The notes under the pieces were generated by a model, which had not been told where the DNA came from, ran no database searches, and saw only the letters and a list, made by a program, of their open reading frames with translations. From Clostridia bacterium (GTDB lineage Bacteria > Bacillota_A > Clostridia > Oscillospirales > CAG-272): 6,076 nt of DNA. The stretch is from the NCBI GenBank assembly GCA_017533545.1, contig JAFXHW010000075.1, forward strand, positions 1-6,076, given 5' to 3'. The position numbers were made by a program, and so were the translations under genes. Below are positions 1-6,051 of this stretch, piece by piece; position 1 is the first letter of the stretch, and every line of letters begins with the position of its first letter.

Positions 1-636
1 GGTATAGAGTCGGTCGCCGAATATGCACATATTCTCTCTTGCCACTCCCGTTTCTTCGGCTATCATCTCGACCGTTTTTTCGTATGGCTTGCCGAAATAG
101 GTCGGCTCAATGCCGGTCGATGCCGTGACGAATGCCGAGATCGCTCCGCTGTCGGGAATGAATCCGTCCTCGGTGGGACAGTTGAAATCGGGGTGTGTGG
201 AAAGATACTCGGCGCCGTTGCGGATAAGTCGGCAGGCGATGTTCAGTTTTTCGTAGGTGAGCGTCGTGTCAAAGCTGGTAACGACTATATCTGCATCATC
301 TCGAAGCTCAATGCCGCTTTTCAAAATCTGCTCTTCAAGCTCGGGCGTGCCCACGAGATATACCGGTTTTGATGCGCGATGGCGCTGCAGAAAGCGGATG
401 GTCACGTCGCCCGATGTCATAAGCTCGCATCGGCGGGGCTCAAAGCCCATGTCGGTCAGCTTTTTCAGGTAAACGTCGGGGTTTTTCGAGGCATTATTGG
501 TGAAAAATAGAATCTTTTTTCCCTTCTCGCGCAGCTTTTTTATAAAATCGACAGCAAAAGGAAAAACTCTCGCGCCAAGATATATCGTGCCGTCCATATC
601 GAATATGTAAAGCTCTTTTTGAGTTAATTCGTGCAT
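1..636 (-). CDS. HAD-IIA family sugar-phosphatase-like hydrolase (partial, C-terminus outside window)
   Basis: This is a haloacid-dehalogenase superfamily phosphatase of subclass IIA (NagD/AraL/p-nitrophenylphosphatase group), a cytosolic Mg-dependent enzyme that removes phosphate from small metabolites. The start at 634-636 is preceded by AAAGGTGAT, and 212 codons run in frame to the window edge; the family is usually about 250-270 residues, so some 40-60 residues are missing. Motif I is DMDGT at residues 13-17 (D13 nucleophile, D15 acid/base). Motif II is FFTNN around T46. The cap region carries the family-typical FDTTLTYEKL at about 122-131. Motif III lysine is K184 in YFGKP, and motif IV begins with FGDRLYT at 206-212, with its second aspartate expected just past the edge. 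The substrate cannot be read from sequence. It is divergent from coaW. Family assignment is firm; function beyond phosphatase is open. Confidence 0.9.
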   Translation of the reverse strand, partial: MHELTQKELYIFDMDGTIYLGARVFPFAVDFIKKLREKGKKILFFTNNASKNPDVYLKKLTDMGFEPRRCELMTSGDVTIRFLQRHRASKPVYLVGTPELEEQILKSGIELRDDADIVVTSFDTTLTYEKLNIACRLIRNGAEYLSTHPDFNCPTEDGFIPDSGAISAFVTASTGIEPTYFGKPYEKTVEMIAEETGVARENMCIFGDRLYT

Positions 637-669
637 TTTTATCACCTTTTTTCAAGTTTATAGATACAG

Positions 670-675
670 TATAAT
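670..675 (+). promoter_or_regulatory. Candidate -10 box for coaW
   Basis: A perfect TATAAT lies on the plus strand 51 bases before the coaW start and shares bases with the -10 of the divergent phosphatase promoter. I find no convincing -35 box at the right distance: the stretch near 647-655 is mostly T. If used, the transcript would start near 682 and have a leader of about 45 bases. An AT-rich gap makes chance matches easy. Confidence 0.35.
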
Positions 676-682
676 ACATTTT

Positions 683-696
683 TTGAAATTTTTCAA
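683..696. repeat. Inverted repeat TTGAAA-TT-TTTCAA in the divergent promoter region
   Basis: Two perfect 6-base arms (683-688 and 691-696) are separated by two bases. The right arm is exactly the -35 box of the phosphatase promoter on the minus strand, and the left arm falls just downstream of the coaW -10 candidate. A dimeric regulator bound here could affect both genes. In an AT-rich gap such a short repeat can arise by chance, so the operator role is a guess. Confidence 0.3.
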
Positions 697-726
697 TCCG
701 TTAGAGAAAGGATTATTAAAAATATT

Positions 727-1548
727 ATGAAATACGTTATCGGAATAGACATTGGCGGAAGCACGACAAAGATCGTCGGATTCACCGAGGAAGGCGCGCT
801 CATCGAGCCCTTTTCGGTAAAGGCGGCCGATCCGCTTACATCGACCTACGGCGCATTCGGCAAGTTCACCGCGCAAAACGGCATCGAGCTTGGCGACATC
901 AGCCGCGTTATGACTACGGGCGTAGGCTCGAGCTACCTCACCACCCCCATCTACGGACTCACTTGCAAAACACTGCCCGAATTTTCATGTGTCGGACGCG
1001 GCGGACTTTATCTTTCCGGTCTTGACAATTGCATCGTAGTTTCGATGGGAACCGGTACTTCGATCGTGCACGCATCGAAGGACGGCAAGATCGACTACCT
1101 CGGCGGTACGGGCGTGGGCGGCGGTACGCTGATCGGACTTTCCCGCCTGCTGCTCGGTATGGAAGACGTCAATCACGTCGTTTCGCTTGCCAAGGACGGC
1201 GATCTCAACAAGATCGATCTTCGCATCAAAGACATCACCAACAAGGATATTCTCCCCGGTATGCCATCCGAGATGACGGCCGCCAACTTCGGCAAGGTCA
1301 GCGATCTCGCATCGAAGGCGGACACCGCCCTCGGCATACTCAACATGGTGTTCGAGACCATCGGTATGTGCGCCATCTTCGCCGCGCGCAAGCATGATAT
1401 TAAGGATATCGTTCTCACCGGCAATCTCAGCGCAGTTCCGCAGTGCCGTCCTATATTCACGGCGCTCAACGATATGTTCGGGGTCAATTTCACCATCCCC
1501 GATCTCTCCCAGTTCGGCCCTGTAATCGGCGCCGCCTTGGGTGAATAA
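727..1548 (+). CDS. coaW: Type II pantothenate kinase
   Basis: This enzyme phosphorylates pantothenate with ATP to give 4'-phosphopantothenate, the first step of coenzyme A synthesis, in the cytosol. The 273 residues fit the type II (Fumble/eukaryote-like) family of the ASKHA fold; the staphylococcal enzyme is about 267. The N-terminal phosphate loop is GIDIGGSTTK at residues 6-15. E85 in LPEF aligns with the catalytic glutamate of the staphylococcal protein. The second ATP-binding segment is SMGTGTS at 106-112, followed by the glycine-rich GGTGVGGGT at 126-134. Further on come the family-typical TAANFG and, near the C-terminus, LTGNLS. The start is set by AAAGGA at 707-712, a slightly long 14 bases upstream. 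It stands alone on the plus strand, between the divergent phosphatase and its own terminator. Type I (CoaA) and III (CoaX) enzymes look quite different, so the type assignment is good. Confidence 0.88.
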   Translation: MKYVIGIDIGGSTTKIVGFTEEGALIEPFSVKAADPLTSTYGAFGKFTAQNGIELGDISRVMTTGVGSSYLTTPIYGLTCKTLPEFSCVGRGGLYLSGLDNCIVVSMGTGTSIVHASKDGKIDYLGGTGVGGGTLIGLSRLLLGMEDVNHVVSLAKDGDLNKIDLRIKDITNKDILPGMPSEMTAANFGKVSDLASKADTALGILNMVFETIGMCAIFAARKHDIKDIVLTGNLSAVPQCRPIFTALNDMFGVNFTIPDLSQFGPVIGAALGE

Positions 1549-1566
1549 CGAGTAACAAGCTTATGC

Positions 1567-1598
1567 AACGGAGGTGCTTTCAGGCACCTCCGTTTTTT
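1567..1598 (+). terminator. Intrinsic terminator of coaW
   Basis: An 11-base perfect stem (1567-1577 with 1584-1594) and a six-base TTTCAG loop are followed by a T run ending at 1598. It begins 19 bases after the coaW stop codon. On the minus strand no T run follows the stem, so it acts mainly for plus-strand transcripts. Confidence 0.9.
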
Positions 1599-1605
1599 GT
1601 ATAAC

Positions 1606-1638
1606 AAAAAGCACCCGCAAAAATTGCAGGTGCTTTTT
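1606..1638 (-). terminator. Intrinsic terminator of the ribosomal/alpha operon
   Basis: A 13-base stem (1606-1618 with 1626-1638) has a seven-base AT loop and A/T flanks that give a T run in either direction. In minus-strand RNA the pair 1616/1628 is a G-U wobble, so the stem is unbroken; in plus-strand RNA it is a C/A mismatch. This favours a role after rplQ, whose stop lies nine bases upstream, with backup function for coaW possible. Confidence 0.85.
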
Positions 1639-1646
1639 TATTAAAC

Positions 1647-2066
1647 TTATTCAGCTGCCTTTTCCTCAGCTTCAGCCTTGGGAGCTTTTTTCTCTTCCTT
1701 GACTGCCTTCTTCTCTTCGCCTTCGCCGATGAGCTTAACGATTGCCATTTCGGCAGCGTCGCCTCTGCGGGGGCCGAGCTTGAAGATAGCGGTATAACCG
1801 CCGTTGCGTTCGGAATACTTGGGAGCTATTACGTTAAACAGCTTGGAAACAACGTCCTCTTTGGTAATGTAAGCGAGAGCTGCACGGCGGGAAGCCAATG
1901 TGTTCTCTTTACCGAGAGTGATCATCTTTTCTGCCTCGCTCTGTACTTCCTTAGCACGAGTGAGGGTTGTTTCGATAGAGCCGTTTTCGAGCAGATATGT
2001 TACCATACCGCGCAGCATCGACATACGATGTGCGCTCTTTCTGCCGAGCTTTCTATATCCGGGCAT
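1647..2066 (-). CDS. rplQ: 50S ribosomal protein L17 (bL17)
   Basis: L17 is a large-subunit protein near the exit-tunnel side of the ribosome. The 139 residues open with the conserved [18 protein letters not shown] and carry [10 protein letters not shown] at 31-40, EKMITLGK at 46-53 and the hallmark [13 protein letters not shown] at 91-103. The globular part ends at about residue 113. A tail of 26 residues made almost only of Glu, Lys and Ala follows; Bacillus L17 (about 120 residues) lacks it. The start is fixed by AGGAGG at 2077-2082, which overlaps the rpoA stop codon by one base, so translation is probably coupled to rpoA. It is the last gene of the operon and is followed by a terminator. 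Confidence 0.97.
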   Translation of the reverse strand: MPGYRKLGRKSAHRMSMLRGMVTYLLENGSIETTLTRAKEVQSEAEKMITLGKENTLASRRAALAYITKEDVVSKLFNVIAPKYSERNGGYTAIFKLGPRRGDAAEMAIVKLIGEGEEKKAVKEEKKAPKAEAEEKAAE

Positions 2067-2081
2067 TGAGTGGTATCCTCC

Positions 2082-3032
2082 TCATTCTTCTTCTTTTTTC
2101 AGGTCAAGACCGAGAGAATGAAGCTTCTGAATTACTTCCTCAAGCGATTTCTTGCCGAGGTTTCTTACATGAATCATCTTTTCTTCGGTCATATTGGTTA
2201 AATCTTCGACCGTGTCTATGCCCGCGCGCTTCAAGCAATTGAAGGAACGAACGGACATGTCAAGCTCCTCAATGGTCATCTCAAGGACCTTTTCTTTCTT
2301 GGTTTCTTCACGTTCAACCATAATCTCTGTCTTCTTTGCTTCCTCAGAGAGGTTTACAAACAAGTTGAGATGCTCATTGAGTATCTTGGCGCCGAGCGAA
2401 ACGGCTTCTTTTGCGGAAATAGTGCCGTTTGTCTGCACATCAAGAGTCAGCTTATCGTAGTCGGTATTGCTGCCGACACGGGTGTTTTCTACAGTGTAGT
2501 TTACATTGTAAACGGGGGTGTAGATCGAGTCGGTATAAATAATGCCGATGACGGGCTGGTTAATCTGCTTATTCTTTTCCTGAGATACGTATCCGCGACC
2601 GTGGTCGAGAGTAAGCTCCATGTAGAAGCGGGTATTCTCAGTAAGAGTAGCAATGTGCAGCTCGGGATTCAAAATTTCGACGTCAGCATCAGGTCTGATA
2701 TCACCGGCGGTAACTTCGCATTCACCTGTCATATCGATGACAACGGTCTTGGGACCGTCGGTGTGAAGCTTTGCTACCAATCCCTTGACGTTGAGCACGA
2801 TTTCGCAAACGTCCTCTTTTACGCCGGGGATGGTGGAGATCTCATGAAGCACTCCGTCTATTTTAATGCTTGTCACCGCAACGCCGGGAAGAGAGCTAAG
2901 CAGTACTCTACGCAGGGAGTTACCGAGCGTTGTACCGTATCCTCTTTCGAGCGGCTCGATGATGAATTTTCCTTCTTTTCCGTCTTCGCTTAAATTAACC
3001 GTCGCAATATTGGGCTTCTCTATTTCTATCAT
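2082..3032 (-). CDS. rpoA: DNA-directed RNA polymerase subunit alpha
   Basis: Alpha dimerises to start polymerase assembly and its C-terminal domain contacts UP elements and activators. At 316 residues it has the usual size for Bacillota. The N-terminal domain (about 1-230) contains the assembly motif [21 protein letters not shown] from residue 27. An acidic/lysine-rich linker (about 235-250) leads to the C-terminal domain with the helix-hairpin-helix signature [11 protein letters not shown]262 in [13 protein letters not shown] aligns with the DNA-contacting Arg265 of E. coli alpha. The ATG at 3030-3032 follows AGGAAGGGA (3038-3046). The protein ends in KKEEE. It lies 110 bases after rpsD, an unusually long gap here, and 15 bases before rplQ. 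Confidence 0.98.
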   Translation of the reverse strand: MIEIEKPNIATVNLSEDGKEGKFIIEPLERGYGTTLGNSLRRVLLSSLPGVAVTSIKIDGVLHEISTIPGVKEDVCEIVLNVKGLVAKLHTDGPKTVVIDMTGECEVTAGDIRPDADVEILNPELHIATLTENTRFYMELTLDHGRGYVSQEKNKQINQPVIGIIYTDSIYTPVYNVNYTVENTRVGSNTDYDKLTLDVQTNGTISAKEAVSLGAKILNEHLNLFVNLSEEAKKTEIMVEREETKKEKVLEMTIEELDMSVRSFNCLKRAGIDTVEDLTNMTEEKMIHVRNLGKKSLEEVIQKLHSLGLDLKKEEE

Positions 3033-3142
3033 TATATTCCCTTCCTAATAGTATATAGTTAATAACCTACTAGTTGCCGCCCTCCAACCGCGCATACTAT
3101 GCCGATTTATCGACAAGTCGCAAAAAACGGCTGGAAATGCGA

Positions 3143-3769
3143 TTACTTGGAATACAACTCGACGATGAGATGCTCTTCGAACGGGAAGTCAACATCTTCG
3201 CGAGTAGGCAGAACTGTTACTGTGGCCTTAACGTTTTCTTTGTCAACTTCGAGCCACTTGGGAGCAATTCTGGTATCGAGAGCGTCGATGAGCTCTTTGA
3301 TCTTTACAGAATTACGGCTTTCTTCACGCAAAGTGATTACGTCGCCGGCCTTAATGATGATAGAGGGAATGGTTACCTTCTTGCCATTAAGTCTGAAGTG
3401 ACCGTGCAGAACGAGCTGACGGGCTTCCTTGCGGCTTTCAGCCATACCCATGCGGTAAACTACGTTGTCAAGGCGGCGTTCGAGGGTGATAAGAAGGTTT
3501 TCACCGGTTACACCCTTTGCACGGTCTGCTTCACGGAAGTAGTTGCGGAACTGCTTCTCCTGAATGCCGTAGAAACGTTTTGCCTTCTGCTTCTCACGAA
3601 GCTGCATTCCGTACTCTTTGAGCTTCTTGTTAGCTGCACCGTGCTGGCCGGGAGCCGAGTTGCGAACGTCAAAAGAGCACTTGCCGGTAAGGCAGCGGTC
3701 GCCTTTGAGGAACAGCTTAGTGCCTTCTCTGCGGCACAGTCTGCATACAGGGCCTGTATATCTTGCCAT
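3143..3769 (-). CDS. rpsD: 30S ribosomal protein S4 (uS4), zinc-binding form
   Basis: S4 is a primary 16S rRNA-binding protein that nucleates assembly of the small-subunit body and contributes to decoding accuracy. The 208 residues begin [16 protein letters not shown]. Cysteines 9, 12, 26 and 31 form the C-X2-C-X13-C-X4-C zinc site known from the Thermus protein; many bacteria have lost it. The S4 RNA-binding domain covers about 98-160 ([20 protein letters not shown] onward). A strong AAGGAGG lies in the 23-base gap after rpsK and sets the start. In E. coli S4 represses the alpha operon by binding near the rpsM start, and in Bacillus it represses its own separate gene; its presence inside this operon makes autogenous control plausible but not shown. 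Confidence 0.98.
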   Translation of the reverse strand: MARYTGPVCRLCRREGTKLFLKGDRCLTGKCSFDVRNSAPGQHGAANKKLKEYGMQLREKQKAKRFYGIQEKQFRNYFREADRAKGVTGENLLITLERRLDNVVYRMGMAESRKEARQLVLHGHFRLNGKKVTIPSIIIKAGDVITLREESRNSVKIKELIDALDTRIAPKWLEVDKENVKATVTVLPTREDVDFPFEEHLIVELYSK

Positions 3770-3792
3770 TTTCTTTTTCCTCCTTCAATTAA

Positions 3793-4191
3793 TCAAACGC
3801 GGCGTCTCTTGGGAGGTCTGCATCCGTTGTGGGGGATGGGTGTGACGTCCTTGATGAGCGTGATGTCGAGTCCGGCAGTCTGAAGTGCGCGGATTGCGGA
3901 TTCACGTCCGGAGCCGGGTCCCTTAACATAAACTTCAACGGTCTTCATGCCGTGCTCAACAGCCAGCTTAGCGGCGGTTTCAGCAGCGGACTGAGCTGCG
4001 AAGGGGGTGGACTTACGAGAACCCTTGAATCCGAGCTCGCCTGCGGAAGCCCAAGAAACGGCGTTTCCGAAAACGTCAGTAATTGTGATTATGGTATTAT
4101 TAAAGGTCGCTCTGATGTGTGCATGACCGCGTTCTATATTCTTGCGTTCGCGGCGCTTTCTGATGACCTTTTTTGTAGTTGCTTTTGCCAT
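3793..4191 (-). CDS. rpsK: 30S ribosomal protein S11 (uS11)
   Basis: S11 sits on the platform of the small subunit and helps bind 16S rRNA near the mRNA exit. All 132 residues match the family: a basic N-terminal arm ([11 protein letters not shown]), the core [18 protein letters not shown] at 22-39, [14 protein letters not shown] at 90-103, and the strongly conserved end [18 protein letters not shown]. The Asn-Gly pair at 122-123 corresponds to the site that in E. coli S11 can form isoaspartate. Start at 4189-4191 is supported by AAAGGAG, which overlaps the rpsM stop codon region, so coupling to rpsM is likely. Confidence 0.98.
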   Translation of the reverse strand: MAKATTKKVIRKRRERKNIERGHAHIRATFNNTIITITDVFGNAVSWASAGELGFKGSRKSTPFAAQSAAETAAKLAVEHGMKTVEVYVKGPGSGRESAIRALQTAGLDITLIKDVTPIPHNGCRPPKRRRV

Positions 4192-4209
4192 CTTCGGTGT
4201 GTCACTCCT

Positions 4210-4578
4210 TTACTTCTTCTTGTTGGCGATAGTTTTGGCGGGACCTTTGCGGGTTCTGGCATTGGTTTTGGTGCGCTGGCCTCTTACGGGAAGACCTTTT
4301 CTGTGGCGAATTCCACGGTAGCAGTTGATTTCGATCATTCTCTTGATGTCAAGAGCAACGTCGCGGCGGAGGTCACCCTCTACCTTGTAGTTAGCGTCGA
4401 TTTCGTCACGAAGCTTTGCAACTTCGTCTTCGGTAAGGTCCTTAGCGCGTGTGTCGGGGTTGATACCGGTTGCGGCAAGAATCTGATTTGCGGTCTTTCT
4501 TCCGATGCCGTATATATAAGTCAGCGCGATTTCGATGCGCTTCTGATTGGGTATATCTACACCTGCTATACGAGCCAT
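4210..4578 (-). CDS. rpsM: 30S ribosomal protein S13 (uS13)
   Basis: S13 lies in the head of the small subunit, contacts the P-site tRNA with its C-terminal tail and forms bridges to the 50S subunit. The 122 residues start [19 protein letters not shown], hold the helix-two-turns-helix region with YGIGRKTA at 22-30, and end with the conserved basic [19 protein letters not shown] at 88-106 and a lysine-rich tip. AGAAAGGA lies about 11-12 bases before the ATG. It is the first gene of the classical alpha-operon segment, and the 84-base gap before it holds a hairpin, so it is the natural place for operon-level control. Confidence 0.98.
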   Translation of the reverse strand: MARIAGVDIPNQKRIEIALTYIYGIGRKTANQILAATGINPDTRAKDLTEDEVAKLRDEIDANYKVEGDLRRDVALDIKRMIEINCYRGIRHRKGLPVRGQRTKTNARTRKGPAKTIANKKK

Positions 4579-4608
4579 TCTAATTTAAATCCTTTCTAAA
4601 AGCATATT

Positions 4609-4633
4609 GTGCGATGAGACTTTAAGTCTGCAC
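4609..4633 (-). promoter_or_regulatory. Hairpin in the rpsM leader (rpmJ-rpsM spacer)
   Basis: In minus-strand RNA the segment folds as GUGC-AGAC-UUAAA-GUCU-CAUC-GCAC: two stacked 4-base helices with a five-base loop and a four-base bulge on the 3' side. It ends 11 bases before the AGAAAGG ribosome binding site of rpsM. No T run follows, so it is not a terminator. It may be an mRNA processing or stability element or part of a ribosomal-protein binding site; E. coli S4 binds a pseudoknot at the equivalent place. I could not show a pseudoknot by eye. Confidence 0.4.
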
Positions 4634-4662
4634 GTCATTTGCCTTCTTTAATTCAGAGCAGC

Positions 4663-4776
4663 TTAGCCCTGTCTCTGTTTGTGCTTGGGATTTTCGCAGA
4701 TCACCATTACAACACCGTGACGGCGGATGACCTTGCACTTCTCGCACATTTTCTTTACGGAAGGTCTGACTTTCAT
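4663..4776 (-). CDS. rpmJ: 50S ribosomal protein L36 (bL36), zinc-binding form
   Basis: L36 is the smallest large-subunit protein and organises 23S rRNA near the L6 and L25-type region. The frame encodes 37 residues from [19 protein letters not shown] to NPKHKQRQG and a TAA stop, the full family length. C11, C14, C27 and H32 form the zinc ribbon of the zinc-containing (C+) paralogue. GAAAGGAAAGG in the 18-base gap after infA sets the start. Position between infA and rpsM is the standard one in Gram-positive bacteria. The zinc-free paralogue, common elsewhere as a zinc-starvation replacement, is not in this window. Confidence 0.97.
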   Translation of the reverse strand: MKVRPSVKKMCEKCKVIRRHGVVMVICENPKHKQRQG

Positions 4777-4794
4777 TTTATACCTTTCCTTTCG

Positions 4795-5013
4795 TTATTT
4801 AGCACGCCAAGTGATGCGTCCCTTGGTAAGGTCGTAGACCGACACTTCAACGGTTACGCGGTCACCGGGCAATATCCAGATATAGTTCATACGAAGCTTT
4901 CCGGATATGTGAGCGTTTATGATGTGCCCATTGGGCAGCTTTACTTTAAAGTTTGCGTTGGGCAATGCCTCAATGACTGTGCCCTCAAATTCAATTACGT
5001 CGTCCTTAGGCAT
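4795..5013 (-). CDS. infA: Translation initiation factor IF-1
   Basis: IF-1 is an OB-fold protein that occupies the A site of the 30S subunit and assists IF-2 and IF-3 during initiation. The 72 residues are the exact family length and carry the signatures [34 protein letters not shown] and [12 protein letters not shown], ending [13 protein letters not shown]. Residue 46 is tryptophan where E. coli IF-1 and most others I know have arginine (NYIRIL). The ATG at 5011-5013 follows GGAG at 5021-5024. It lies 23 bases after the KOW gene and 18 before rpmJ. Confidence 0.97.
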   Translation of the reverse strand: MPKDDVIEFEGTVIEALPNANFKVKLPNGHIINAHISGKLRMNYIWILPGDRVTVEVSVYDLTKGRITWRAK

Positions 5014-5036
5014 AATTAATCTCCATTAGCATTAAT

Positions 5037-5285
5037 TTAATCTACAGATAATTGTCTGATACACTCACGGATCTTTTTGTTTGTGAAATCGCCGTCGTAC
5101 GGATCGATTTCAATGAGATCGAGGTGTTTAAACTTTTTCCTTTTCGGCGCTTCGATCTTTCGCGTTACTCCGTCGACGATGTCGGCATATCCGTCTGTGA
5201 CATTAACCACAACGTGGATCCGGCCGTGATCGCGTCCGGCGAGCGATAAAACGAAAGCTCCTCTGGTAATTTCGTTTGTTTTCAT
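5037..5285 (-). CDS. KOW-domain RNA-binding protein (L14e-like, YbzG family)
   Basis: This 82-residue protein has an N-terminal KOW motif (about residues 7-38, with AGRDHGRIHVVVNV and DGYADIVDG) and a basic patch APKRKKFKHLDL at 46-57, then an acidic/basic C-terminal helix. It resembles the small L14e/L6e-like KOW proteins found between map and infA in Gram-positive bacteria (ybzG in Bacillus subtilis). RNA or ribosome binding is expected from the fold; no defined role is known to me. Its ATG overlaps the map stop codon in the sequence TGATG, and I see no clear Shine-Dalgarno before it, so it probably depends on ribosomes finishing map. A 23-base gap separates it from infA. Confidence 0.85.
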   Translation of the reverse strand: MKTNEITRGAFVLSLAGRDHGRIHVVVNVTDGYADIVDGVTRKIEAPKRKKFKHLDLIEIDPYDGDFTNKKIRECIRQLSVD

Positions 5286-6037
5286 CAGTTGACTTTTGTC
5301 AGTATAATAACATCATCATCGGTAATCGCAACGGTATGCTCGTAGTGAGCCGACAGCTTTGAGTCGGCCGTGACTACTGTCCAGCCGTCATCAAGCTCGC
5401 GCACCGCGTTCGTTCCGACGCATATCATCGGTTCGATGGCGATAGTCATGCCCGAAACCAATCTGACTCCTCTTCCTGCAGTTCCGTAGTTGGGAACGTC
5501 GGGTGATTCGTGAAGGTTTCGGCCGATGCCGTGACCGACATACTTGTGTACCGCCGAAAAACCGTTTTCGATAACGAAGCTTTCGATCGCCGATCCGATG
5601 TCGCCGATGCGGTTGCCCGCGCGTGCGAACTCGAGTCCGCGGTAGAAGCTCTGCTCGGTTACCTCGATGAGTCGTTTTGCCTCGTCGGAAACGTTGCCGC
5701 AAGCAAAGGTGTTTGCGCTGTCTCCGTGAAAGCCTTGATAGAAGGCACCGACGTCGATCTTAACGATGTCGCCTTCTTTGAGCACAATCTTTTTTGAGGG
5801 GATACCGTGTATCACCTGCGAATTGACACTTATGCAGGCCGAGGCGGGGAATCCGCCGTAGCCCAGAAATGAGGGAGTGGCGCCGCACTTTTCGATATGA
5901 CGACGGATTATGTCGTCGATCTGCTGAGTGGTGACACCGGGCTTTACAGCCTCGCCTCCCAGAAGAAGTGCCTCGCCGGTAATACGTCCGGCTTCCTTCA
6001 TTTTTTCAATCTGTGCTTTGTTTTTTACCTGTATCAT
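5285..6037 (-). CDS. map: Type I methionine aminopeptidase
   Basis: Map removes the initiator methionine from nascent proteins with small second residues, in the cytosol at the ribosome. From the ATG at 6035-6037 it is 250 residues, the usual length of short type Ia enzymes without an N-terminal zinc finger. The dimetal ligands are all present: D95 (KIDVGA), D106 (GFHGDSA), H169 (GHGIGRNLHE), E202 (IAIEPM) and E233 (AHYEHTVAIT); H77 in VIHGIP is the substrate-binding histidine. An in-frame GTG at 6053-6055 would add six residues (MIFGLF), but family alignment favours MIQVKNKAQIEKM as the start. The ribosome binding site is not strong for either. It overlaps the KOW gene by one base and belongs to the spc-type cluster, usually after adk. 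Confidence 0.96.
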   Translation of the reverse strand: MIQVKNKAQIEKMKEAGRITGEALLLGGEAVKPGVTTQQIDDIIRRHIEKCGATPSFLGYGGFPASACISVNSQVIHGIPSKKIVLKEGDIVKIDVGAFYQGFHGDSANTFACGNVSDEAKRLIEVTEQSFYRGLEFARAGNRIGDIGSAIESFVIENGFSAVHKYVGHGIGRNLHESPDVPNYGTAGRGVRLVSGMTIAIEPMICVGTNAVRELDDGWTVVTADSKLSAHYEHTVAITDDDVIILTKVN

Positions 6038-6051
6038 AAATAGCCCGAAAA

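Larger units (their letters stand above)
668..696 (-). promoter_or_regulatory. Sigma-A-type promoter for the HAD phosphatase
   Basis: Read on the minus strand, TTGAAA (691-696) is followed after exactly 17 bases by TATACT (668-673), close to the vegetative consensus. Transcription would begin near 660, giving a leader of about 25 bases that includes the AAAGGTGAT ribosome binding site. The match is seen in the sequence; activity is inferred. Confidence 0.6.

Noticed and set aside
985..1607. Overlapping open frames within and opposite coaW
   Set aside because: coaW has a complete, recognisable protein; the others are compositionally biased shadows without ribosome binding sites.
2370..2993. 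207-codon open frame on the plus strand
   Set aside because: It is antisense to rpoA, has no family resemblance, and rpoA is unmistakable.
3045..3098. Minus-strand 16-codon frame in the rpsD-rpoA spacer ending just before the rpoA ribosome binding site
   Set aside because: No ribosome binding site precedes it and nothing in its sequence suggests a real leader peptide.
3074..3883. 269-codon open frame on the plus strand
   Set aside because: It runs opposite rpsD and part of rpsK; it is a by-product of their codon use.
3829..4599. 256-codon open frame on the plus strand
   Set aside because: It lies opposite rpsK and rpsM and resembles no known protein.
4639..5019. 126-codon plus-strand frame
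   Set aside because: It covers rpmJ and infA in antisense; both have clear families and ribosome binding sites.
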